Below the pieces are notes generated by a model that made no database searches, was not told the origin of the DNA, and saw only the letters and a program-made list of their open reading frames with translations. Shown one piece after another: positions 54,646 through 61,700 of a DNA stretch of 64,000 nucleotides. The stretch's first letter is position 1. Every line of letters starts with the position of its first letter. The DNA is from an uncultured Bacilli bacterium. Its GTDB lineage: Bacteria; Bacillota_I; Bacilli_A; RF39; UBA660. The position numbers and the translations under genes are program-made. The stretch covers positions 5,256-69,255 of the forward strand of contig CAKOJR010000005.1 in NCBI GenBank assembly GCA_934090735.1, in the 5' to 3' direction.

Positions 54646-55647
54646 CTATCTACTAAGTTTATTTTTAAGATTAAGTAAATACTGTTTACTCATAATTGGC
54701 AAAAATGTGTTTACAACACTCATTGTCATCTCACTATTTTTATCTGATATGAATATATCCCTAATTTCATCTGGAATTTCATCAGCATATCCATCACCAC
54801 TATCAAAAAGTGAAATTCCCGTAATAATTATATAATCTCTCATAACGCGCAAACTATTTTTAATAAAATTGTTAATTTCATCATAAAATATTTCTTCCCT
54901 ATTAACTAGCAATTTAAACCATATAAATCTATCATATATACTATTATCTATCAAAAAAACTTTATTATCATTTATTATTTGATATAATTCATTGCCATCT
55001 AATGTTAACTTAATTAAACTATCTCTTATTTTCGTTGATAGACCTAATTCTCCACCAATCCGAAGATTAAAAGAACTATTAAAAAACTCTTGCAATATCT
55101 CATCATATTTTAACCTTCCGGCTTCCTCACTAATCATTACAATATAAGGAGTAGAAGTATTAAATACCCGTTTTACATAATCTAAATTTAATTTTCTTTT
55201 TAATGTATTAACTCCAAATACTTCATTAACACATGTATCAAAAAGTAAATTAATATAATCAAATGAAATCAAACCTAACACTCTCTTATATTCATCTAAT
55301 GAAATATCTTCAAAAACAAGATTAGCAAGTAAATCAGCACATATAAATGCTTTCATATTTCCACTTAAACCATCAAAGTATTTTTCCAAAGTTCTATCGT
55401 TAACACTATAATCTATATTACAAATAAGAATTGCACTTGTAGAGCTTCCGCCAAATATTCTTGAAAGTTCATCCACACTAAAAAGATTACTCTTAACTAA
55501 ATCAAGTAAATAACCTGCACAAATTTCTTCGTTATCATAACCATAATACTTAAGTAAATCTCCTCTATATAAAGATTTCAAAACATTAAAATTATGTCTT
55601 TTAAAATTACTAAATAAAAAATTAACACATCTATTTAACTTTTCCAT
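54646..55647 (-). CDS. Hypothetical helical protein
   Basis: 333 residues, soluble, helix-rich. No recognised motif. Start ATG 55647 with GAGGGTGAAT. It is similar in style to the two large helical proteins at 50-53.7 kb and may be part of the same lineage-specific set, but I see no shared sequence that proves it. Confidence 0.6.
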   Translation of the reverse strand: MEKLNRCVNFLFSNFKRHNFNVLKSLYRGDLLKYYGYDNEEICAGYLLDLVKSNLFSVDELSRIFGGSSTSAILICNIDYSVNDRTLEKYFDGLSGNMKAFICADLLANLVFEDISLDEYKRVLGLISFDYINLLFDTCVNEVFGVNTLKRKLNLDYVKRVFNTSTPYIVMISEEAGRLKYDEILQEFFNSSFNLRIGGELGLSTKIRDSLIKLTLDGNELYQIINDNKVFLIDNSIYDRFIWFKLLVNREEIFYDEINNFIKNSLRVMRDYIIITGISLFDSGDGYADEIPDEIRDIFISDKNSEMTMSVVNTFLPIMSKQYLLNLKNKLSR

Positions 55648-55710
55648 ATTCACCCTCAAAAGAAGAAACTATTATATAATAGAAAAGCTATAAAAGTAAA
55701 TACTTACAAA

Positions 55711-56076
55711 CTAAAAAGTATCTAAATTATTATCGTAACAAATACACTGGCCATTTCTATATTCGAAATTATAACTGCACTCTTCATAACAATCAACTGC
55801 TCCACCAAAACCATAACTAAATACTACAATGAGTAGTAATACCAAAAGTACTTTTACTATAATACCTATTATGCTTCCAATAAGAGATGCTTTAGAAGCC
55901 TTTTTCTTATCACTTAAAAATATAAAAAACAAAATAATACCAACTATAGGAAAGCAAAAACCTAAAATACCATAAATAAATCCAGAGGTTTCATTTTTTG
56001 TCTCCTCATAAACTTTTTTTCCACAATTTGAACAAAAATTTCCTTTTATTTCACTTCCACAATATTTACAGTACAT
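55711..56076 (-). CDS. Zinc-ribbon membrane protein
   Basis: 121 residues: N-terminal double C-x-x-C zinc ribbon (MYCKYCGSEIKGNFCSNCGKK), two transmembrane helices (about 33-52 and 62-90) and a Cys-rich C-terminus (DCYEECSYNFEYRNGQCICY). DUF4190-like arrangement. Its role is unknown. Confidence 0.75.
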   Translation of the reverse strand: MYCKYCGSEIKGNFCSNCGKKVYEETKNETSGFIYGILGFCFPIVGIILFFIFLSDKKKASKASLIGSIIGIIVKVLLVLLLIVVFSYGFGGAVDCYEECSYNFEYRNGQCICYDNNLDTF

Positions 56077-56237
56077 TATAATCACTCCATTTTTAGTTAT
56101 AAGTATTTAACGCACACAACTTATACAATAAGAATTATATCATAAAACAATTAAAAATATTATAAAAATTCAAAAATTATTAGACTTATGTCCTAGGTTA
56201 AAATAATAAACTCACATACGATAAAGTGGGAGGTATT

Positions 56238-56654
56238 ATGAATACAAATTTTACTAAACTAAAAATGCAAGATGCTATAAAAACAATTCAAAACAATGAC
56301 TTATGCACATTAACTTTATGTGATAACGGAACTCCTTTCTGCACACCAATAATCTATGATAGTGACTGCTATTGCGGAAATATCAAATTAACTTTTGAAA
56401 CATGTGTAGACGGAAAATTATCAGAACTAATCGAAAATGATAATAATTGTTGTTGTCAGTTAACAAATAGATGCAATAACAAAATTGAAGTAATCACAAT
56501 GGAAGGAACATGTGAAATATTACCTAATGAAAGCACTTGTCCATGTTTACATGAAGAGTCATGCTATGTAACAGTAGAGTTCACTCCATGCCAAATCACA
56601 GGACGCTGCTACTGCAATCAAAGAAGAAGAAATACATCTTGTTGCAATAACTAA
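56238..56654 (+). CDS. Cysteine-rich PNPOx-like (flavin split-barrel) protein
   Basis: 138 residues. The fold pattern of pyridoxamine-5'-phosphate-oxidase-like proteins is visible: MQDAIKTIQNNDLCTLTLCDNG, PIIYDSDCYC, a strand/helix with KLSELIENDNNCCCQL, then EVITMEGTCEIL. About 19 cysteines occur (one in seven residues), many in C-x-C or CC pairs and at positions where relatives have other residues. Start ATG 56238 with GGGAGGTATT; an upstream ATG is inside the site. It may bind metal or a haem/Fe-S cofactor rather than only flavin; that is inference. Confidence 0.65.
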   Translation: MNTNFTKLKMQDAIKTIQNNDLCTLTLCDNGTPFCTPIIYDSDCYCGNIKLTFETCVDGKLSELIENDNNCCCQLTNRCNNKIEVITMEGTCEILPNESTCPCLHEESCYVTVEFTPCQITGRCYCNQRRRNTSCCNN

Positions 56655-56667
56655 ATATCACAAAAAT

Positions 56668-56690
56668 GGTCTAGTAAAAACTAGACCTTT
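56668..56690 (+). terminator. Terminator after the cysteine-rich gene
   Basis: GGTCTAGT, loop AAAA, ACTAGACC, TTTATT. Confidence 0.7.
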
Positions 56691-56770
56691 ATTCATAATA
56701 AATAGCAGATTTTTACCAGCTAATACCATAAAACAGTATTAAGCAGTGAAAATCAAACATATTCGTACAC

Positions 56771-56792
56771 AAAAAAACGCCATACGGCATTT
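56771..56792 (-). terminator. Terminator after htpG
   Basis: Minus strand AATGCC/GGCGTT with one G-U pair, then TTTTT. Confidence 0.7.
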
Positions 56793-56793
56793 T

Positions 56794-58677
56794 TTATTTT
56801 GCAATCAACTCACAAATTAAATTAGAAATCTCTGTTGGATTATCAATAGACAAGCCCTCAATTAATCTAGCTTCACTATAAAGAACTTTAGCATACTTCT
56901 TAAGTTCATCTTTATCTTCTTTATATAACTTCTCAAGTTTCTTAACAATATCATGCTTCTCATTGATTTCTAAAACTAATTTAGCTTTAATATTCTCATC
57001 AGTAGGCATAGCATTAATAACCTTCTGCATCTCCACACTGATCTCACCTTCACTAGTTAAACAAACTGGATGACTATCAAGTTTATTAGTAAATCTTACA
57101 CTAGTAACTTCATCACCAAGTGCATCCTTTATCTCAGCAAGCATATCTTTATTATCTTCATTTAACTTCTTATTAGCTTCCTTTTCCTCTTCAGTATCTA
57201 AATCTAAAGAACTATCACTAACACTCTTAAATGTCTTGCCATCTTCTTCCCTTAAAACACTAATAACAAATTCATCTAAATAATTAGTTAAATATAAAAT
57301 ATCAAAGCCTTTTTTCTTAATCTGCTCTACTTGAGGCAAACTATCTATTTTACTAACACTCTCACCAGAAGCATAATAAATATTTTCCTGACCCTCTTTC
57401 ATATTCTTAACATACTCATCAAGTGTTATTAAATCACCCTTATCTTTAGAATAAAATACAAGTAAATCCTTAAGCTTATCCTTATTCATTCCATACATGT
57501 TGTAAATACCATATTTAATCTGAGAACCAAAAGCCTCAAAGAATTTCTTATAACTCTCAAAATCATTAGTAAGCATATCCTTTAGTTCATTATGAATCTT
57601 AGTCTCTAACCCCTTAGCTATCGCAAGTACATGCTTATCACTCTGAAGTGTTTCCCTAGAAATATTTAAAGACAAATCATCAGTATCAACAACACCCTTA
57701 ACAAAACTATAATACTCAGGAACCAACTCCTCACACTTATCCATAATAAGAACTCCATTAGTATAAAGTTCTAACCCCCTCTTATACTCTTTATAATAAT
57801 AATCATAAGGAGCATGACTAGGAATAAATAATAAAGCCTTATAACTAGATAATCCTTCAGCACTAGTATGAATAACCCTTAAAGGCTTGTCCATATCACT
57901 AAACCTAGAAGAATAAAAATTATTATACTCTTCCTCACTAATATCCTTCTTATCCTTCTTCCATAAAGGAACCATTGTATTTAACGTAACCATCTCTTTA
58001 TAAGTCTCATACTCATCCTTAGAGCCTTCCTTTAACCTAGAATTCTCCACTTCCATCATAATTGGATATTTTAGATAATCACTATACTTACTAACAATAC
58101 TTCTAATAGTATACTCCTCTAAATAATTAGAATAATTATCATCCTCTGTATCATCTTTCAAATAAAGAATAATAGTAGTACCTGTTTCCTCTTTATCACA
58201 AGTCTGAATAGTATACCCATCTGCTCCTTCACTAGTCCACTTATAAGCCTTATCAGCATTATACTTCTTACTAATAACCTCTATTTTCTTAGCAACCATA
58301 AATGCTGAATAAAAACCAACACCAAACTGACCAATTATTGAAGTATCTTTTTGATCTTTATTTTCCTCTTTAAACTTCAAAGAACCAGACTCTGCTATTG
58401 TACCTAAATTATGTTCAAGTTCAGCCTCATCCATACCTATACCATTATCACTAATCTTAAGTATCCTAGCATCCTTATCTCTTTCAATAACAATCTTTAA
58501 ATCATCACGATTAACTGAAACACTACTATCAGTTAAAGACGTAAAAACAAGCTTATCAATCGCATCACTCGCATTACTTAATAATTCCCTTAAAAATATT
58601 TCTTTATTCGTATAAATAGAATTAATCATCAAATCTAATACTCTCTTTGATGAACTTTTAAACTCTTTTTTCTTCAT
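56794..58677 (-). CDS. htpG: Molecular chaperone HtpG (Hsp90)
   Basis: 627 residues, normal for bacterial Hsp90. N-terminal GHKL ATPase: LRELLSNASDAIDKL near 32, DNGIGMDEAEL near 90 and GQFGVGFYSAF near 125; middle domain with LNISRETLQ near 345; C-terminal dimerisation domain. One base separates it from ybaK, and both follow a CIRCE operator. Confidence 0.97.
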   Translation of the reverse strand: MKKKEFKSSSKRVLDLMINSIYTNKEIFLRELLSNASDAIDKLVFTSLTDSSVSVNRDDLKIVIERDKDARILKISDNGIGMDEAELEHNLGTIAESGSLKFKEENKDQKDTSIIGQFGVGFYSAFMVAKKIEVISKKYNADKAYKWTSEGADGYTIQTCDKEETGTTIILYLKDDTEDDNYSNYLEEYTIRSIVSKYSDYLKYPIMMEVENSRLKEGSKDEYETYKEMVTLNTMVPLWKKDKKDISEEEYNNFYSSRFSDMDKPLRVIHTSAEGLSSYKALLFIPSHAPYDYYYKEYKRGLELYTNGVLIMDKCEELVPEYYSFVKGVVDTDDLSLNISRETLQSDKHVLAIAKGLETKIHNELKDMLTNDFESYKKFFEAFGSQIKYGIYNMYGMNKDKLKDLLVFYSKDKGDLITLDEYVKNMKEGQENIYYASGESVSKIDSLPQVEQIKKKGFDILYLTNYLDEFVISVLREEDGKTFKSVSDSSLDLDTEEEKEANKKLNEDNKDMLAEIKDALGDEVTSVRFTNKLDSHPVCLTSEGEISVEMQKVINAMPTDENIKAKLVLEINEKHDIVKKLEKLYKEDKDELKKYAKVLYSEARLIEGLSIDNPTEISNLICELIAK

Positions 58678-58678
58678 A

Positions 58679-59149
58679 TTATTCCATCACCTTTCCTACA
58701 TCAACCCACTTAACTGGATTAGAAAACTTCTCTATTTCATCTATGCTTAATTTAATTGCTGAATTAGAACTACCACAAGCCGGATACACATACTCATGTT
58801 CCTTTAATGACTCATCCAAATAAACAGACACTTCATCATTAAGCCCAAACGGGCAAACCCCACCAGGAGCATGACCAGTAAGTGCTTCTGTCTCTTCATA
58901 AGAAATCATTCTCGCTTTAACATGAAACGTTTCCTTAAACTTATGATTATCTAACTTCCTATCGCCAGCCAAAACAATAACCACTGGCTTATCATTTATC
59001 ATAACTGCTATAGACTTTGCAATCGCTCCATCACTAGTATTAAGTGCATGAGCAGCCTCTTTAACCGAAGCACTGCTCTCATCAAGAACAATTACCCTAT
59101 CATCAGCATTATATCTCTTTAAATACTCTTTAACTTTAACTAAAGACAT
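58679..59149 (-). CDS. YbaK/ProX-type aminoacyl-tRNA deacylase
   Basis: 156 residues. INS-like editing domain: VIVLDESSASVKEAAHALN, GAIAKSIAVMI with the catalytic-type Lys, VIVLAGDRKLD and GHAPGGVCPFGL. Removes mis-charged amino acids (such as Cys or Ala from tRNA-Pro). It is the first gene after the CIRCE operator, ahead of htpG; AAGGAAGGTGATG is the ribosome binding region. Confidence 0.9.
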   Translation of the reverse strand: MSLVKVKEYLKRYNADDRVIVLDESSASVKEAAHALNTSDGAIAKSIAVMINDKPVVIVLAGDRKLDNHKFKETFHVKARMISYEETEALTGHAPGGVCPFGLNDEVSVYLDESLKEHEYVYPACGSSNSAIKLSIDEIEKFSNPVKWVDVGKVME

Positions 59150-59186
59150 ATCATCACCTTCCTTACAATCATTATACTATCATTTT

Positions 59187-59213
59187 AGCACTTGTCAATA
59201 TTAAGTGCCAGTT
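59187..59213 (-). promoter_or_regulatory. CIRCE operator in the ybaK-htpG promoter
   Basis: TTAGCACTT-N9-AAGTGCCAG with TTGACA (59195-59200) inside it and TATAAT (59073-59078 equivalent at 59173-59178) 16 bases away; nearly identical to the hsp20 site. Confidence 0.88.
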
Positions 59214-59220
59214 ACAAACT

Positions 59221-59257
59221 AAAAAACTCGGGTAGCCGTATGCAAGAACTACCCGAG
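59221..59257 (-). terminator. Terminator of the DGR operon
   Basis: Minus strand CTCGGGTAG, 13-base loop, CTACCCGAG, then TTTTTT. The reverse transcriptase stop codon TAG is the first-strand part of the stem. Confidence 0.9.
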
Positions 59258-60358
59258 AACCCCTTTAAATACATTACTTCTAGAAAAGAACCCCTTATAA
59301 CTAATTAAACTTCTTTCATACATTTCACTATCAAACCTCTTAAGATTACGCAAATACCTTCTTACTCTCCTATAAGTAAAATTATTTATTCTAATAATTA
59401 AACCATTACAATTCTTATAAGTATAACCTAAAAAACTAAATCCTCTATCAAAATCAAGAATTCTACTTTTATCATTTAACTCTAAATCCAAATTCTCAAT
59501 CTTAACTTTTACCATGTCGAAAATCTTTTTAAGCCTCTTATAATCAGTATCTAAAAACACCAAATCATCCATATATCTTATATAATATTTAACCCGTAAA
59601 TCTTCTTTAATAAAATGATCAATTCCATTCAAATAATAAATTGCAAGTATCTGGCTTGTCATATTTCCAATACCAAGCCCCTTACCTTTCTTATACACCG
59701 GTAATTTCTTTAACTCATCTATCTTTTTTCTCTTCTCTTCAGATGAAATATTTAACTTCCTAATCGAGCAAATCTTATTATTTCTAACCTTATTTATTTC
59801 TTCATTAACATAACCATCATCGGTACTATCTAAAATAATCTTAATAATTCTTAAAGCATCCTTATCTTTAATATCTTTCTTAATCATTTCAAATAAAATT
59901 TCGTGATTAATATTATAAAAGTACTTTTTAATATCTATCTTCAAAACATAAATTTTTTTATTTTCCAAATTTAGTATATTTAAATATTTATAAATCAAAT
60001 CATCAGCAAGTCCACTACCCATATTCTTCCTTGTCGCAACATTACTATAAATAAGCTTATGCTCAAGTGCCGGAAGCAAAATATAACTACTAACCGCATG
60101 ATTAACAATCTTATCACTTATACACTCACTCATTATAAGTCTATACTTAGGCTCACTAATTATAAATATATGATAATTTGAAAATTCATAATTTTTCTTA
60201 CACAAACCTTCTAATATCTTATAAATATATAAACTGTAATACCTATCAAATAACCCAACCGCCCTTTTATTTCTACATCTTACCCTAATTTTATAATACT
60301 CTTTATATAAATTATCAATACTGCAAATGTCTTTATAAAGATTTCCTTTTCTCTTCAA
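59249..60358 (-). CDS. DGR reverse transcriptase
   Basis: 369 residues. Copies the template RNA with errors at adenines. Palm motifs: YVLKIDIKKYFYNI near 140 (first Asp), GLGIGNMTSQILAIYYLN near 227 and the catalytic YIRYMDDLVFLD near 263, then FSFLGYTYK. The IGNxxSQ form of motif 4 separates DGR enzymes from group II intron and retron RTs; there is no maturase or endonuclease domain. The gene begins directly after the Avd-like gene. Confidence 0.95.
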   Translation of the reverse strand: MKRKGNLYKDICSIDNLYKEYYKIRVRCRNKRAVGLFDRYYSLYIYKILEGLCKKNYEFSNYHIFIISEPKYRLIMSECISDKIVNHAVSSYILLPALEHKLIYSNVATRKNMGSGLADDLIYKYLNILNLENKKIYVLKIDIKKYFYNINHEILFEMIKKDIKDKDALRIIKIILDSTDDGYVNEEINKVRNNKICSIRKLNISSEEKRKKIDELKKLPVYKKGKGLGIGNMTSQILAIYYLNGIDHFIKEDLRVKYYIRYMDDLVFLDTDYKRLKKIFDMVKVKIENLDLELNDKSRILDFDRGFSFLGYTYKNCNGLIIRINNFTYRRVRRYLRNLKRFDSEMYERSLISYKGFFSRSNVFKGVLG

Positions 60359-60706
60359 CTATTCCCATCCTTTAACCATTAACAGTATTTCAGAAAGCAA
60401 TCTAATCGCACTACTAAATCTTCTTTTCTCCACAATTCCTAAATCATAAAAATAAGTTAAAAGAAAATTTAAAAAACTAATATTACATAAAATATTAACC
60501 TGATACTTTTTTCTAACATTACCACTTGTATTATTTGCAAGACTAACATTATCAAACAAACTCTTACACTCATTAAAATATAATATTTTTAAATGTTTCT
60601 TATTCCTTGGAAAGTTTTCATAAATATATGCATCACTATAAACATAAAGTTTTTTTACACATCCCATTATTTTAAAATCATCATTAACACATTCATACTT
60701 ACTCAT
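60359..60706 (-). CDS. avd: Avd-like DGR accessory protein (four-helix bundle)
   Basis: 115 residues, basic and helical. C-terminal helices SFLNFLLTYFYDLGIVEKR and AIRLLSEILLMVKGWE fit the Avd/23S-IVP four-helix pattern, which usually ends in a Trp-containing segment. Avd pentamers bind the RT and the template RNA and are required for cDNA synthesis. Overlaps the MutS-like gene by 8 bases. Size, charge and position support the call; sequence is divergent. Confidence 0.75.
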   Translation of the reverse strand: MSKYECVNDDFKIMGCVKKLYVYSDAYIYENFPRNKKHLKILYFNECKSLFDNVSLANNTSGNVRKKYQVNILCNISFLNFLLTYFYDLGIVEKRRFSSAIRLLSEILLMVKGWE

Positions 60707-61049
60707 TAGAAATTTCTTCCTTTAATTCCTTCAAAAAAACAAAAGCCTCACTAGGTGATAAATCATCTAAATTTAAACTGCTTATTTTATTAATCAATCC
60801 ACTAGAGTCAAACTCTTTCACTACTTCTATCTTCTCATTCTGAAATAAAAATAAATACTTTTCTAAAGACTTAACCGGAAATCCACATTTAACACTTTCA
60901 CCGAATCCCGTTAATTTAAAACCATACTTATCACTAAAGTACCTAGCATCATCATCCAAAAAATAATAAAATACCCCACTTTTAAACAAATAACATTTAG
61001 TATCATCCTTATTCTTACACTCATGATATAATCCTAATTGCTTTCCCAT
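60699..61049 (-). CDS. MutS domain I-like DGR accessory protein (MSL)
   Basis: 116 residues. YLFKSGVFYYFLDDDARYFSDKYGFKLTGFGESVKCGFPVKSLEKYL, split around residues 18-65, follows the MutS N-terminal domain (G-x-F-Y-x-x-F-x-x-D-A ... L-T ... G-V-P-x-x-x-x-x-x-Y-L). MSL proteins occur as accessory genes of some DGRs in place of Avd. Start chosen at ATG 61049 because AGAGGTGG lies 5 bases upstream; the longer frame to 61118 has none and would reduce the template RNA 3' region. Confidence 0.8.
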   Translation of the reverse strand: MGKQLGLYHECKNKDDTKCYLFKSGVFYYFLDDDARYFSDKYGFKLTGFGESVKCGFPVKSLEKYLFLFQNEKIEVVKEFDSSGLINKISSLNLDDLSPSEAFVFLKELKEEISNE

Positions 61050-61304
61050 TATCCACCTCTTTATTCTAAAAAATAAAGCATGGAATTTCTCCCACACTCT
61101 AATTACTAAGTACATCACAACTCACTTTCGAAAGTTAAAACTCCTACTAACAAATCATAACTCCTAGTAAAATTATTTGTAGATTATTTAAAATAACCTA
61201 AAGGAACATGCTTGTTTCTCTATCATGTAGTCTCCCTCCATTATCTATAGACATTGCTACGAGTTCAACAATATATTTTCCAAATTAATATTTGTATGAG
61301 AAAT

Positions 61305-61419
61305 TGGCAGGCCGCAAACCATTGTTGTTGTTCACGTTGTTGTTGTTCAAGTTGCCCGAGTTCACGTTCCAAACGTTAGCGTTATCGCCATTGAAATTGT
61401 TAGGCGACAAAGACCACCA
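61305..61419 (-). repeat. DGR template repeat (TR)
   Basis: 115 bp aligned without gaps to 61769-61883 (offset 464). Read in the target frame it encodes a run of asparagines (AAC codons) in place of the variable residues: twelve Asn codons differ in the VR. It has 34 adenines on the coding strand, 15 of which differ. A short hairpin (ATGCT/AGCAT) lies just 5' of it at 61444-61465. The 255 bases between TR and the MSL gene have no ORF and probably form the 3' part of the template RNA. Confidence 0.96.
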
Positions 61420-61531
61420 AACACAAGGACCCAAGCACAAAAATGCTTACTCACTACTCAGCATAGTTCCTACTATAATCTATATCAACAATTATAGCCA
61501 AATTAAATGTGATTAACCACTAAATCACTGG

Positions 61532-61579
61532 GCGGCAACCGTCATGCTCCAAGCGGAAAATCCGCATGCCAGTTGCCGC
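61532..61579. repeat. Nested hairpin downstream of the target gene
   Basis: Outer 8-bp stem GCGGCAAC/GTTGCCGC enclosing CATGC/GCATG and GCGGA/TCCGC pairs. GC-rich and cruciform-capable in AT-rich surroundings. DGR target genes commonly carry such a hairpin after the variable repeat, where it increases cDNA integration. Confidence 0.7.
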
Positions 61580-61630
61580 TTAACCAACATAATTTAGTCT
61601 AAATTTTTTATTTCAACCTCGCCCACAATA

Positions 61631-61656
61631 TGTTCCTCGAAAGGTTTCTCGGAACA
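61631..61656. repeat. Second hairpin, immediately after the target stop codon
   Basis: TGTTCC/GGAACA stem with inner GAAA/TTTC pairing, 45 bases downstream of the target stop. It lacks a T-run on either strand, so it is not an ordinary terminator. Confidence 0.55.
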
Positions 61657-61700
61657 TTCAAAGATCAAAGATATCGACCTTTCTAAACATTGCCTTGTTT

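Noticed and set aside
59249..60358. Retron or group II intron reverse transcriptase
   Set aside because: No msr/msd-like inverted RNA, no maturase or HNH domain; the IGNxxSQ motif, TR and VR show a DGR.
61292..61516. Plus-strand open frame across the template repeat
   Set aside because: It lies opposite the TR, has no ribosome binding site, and its codons only reflect the TR composition.
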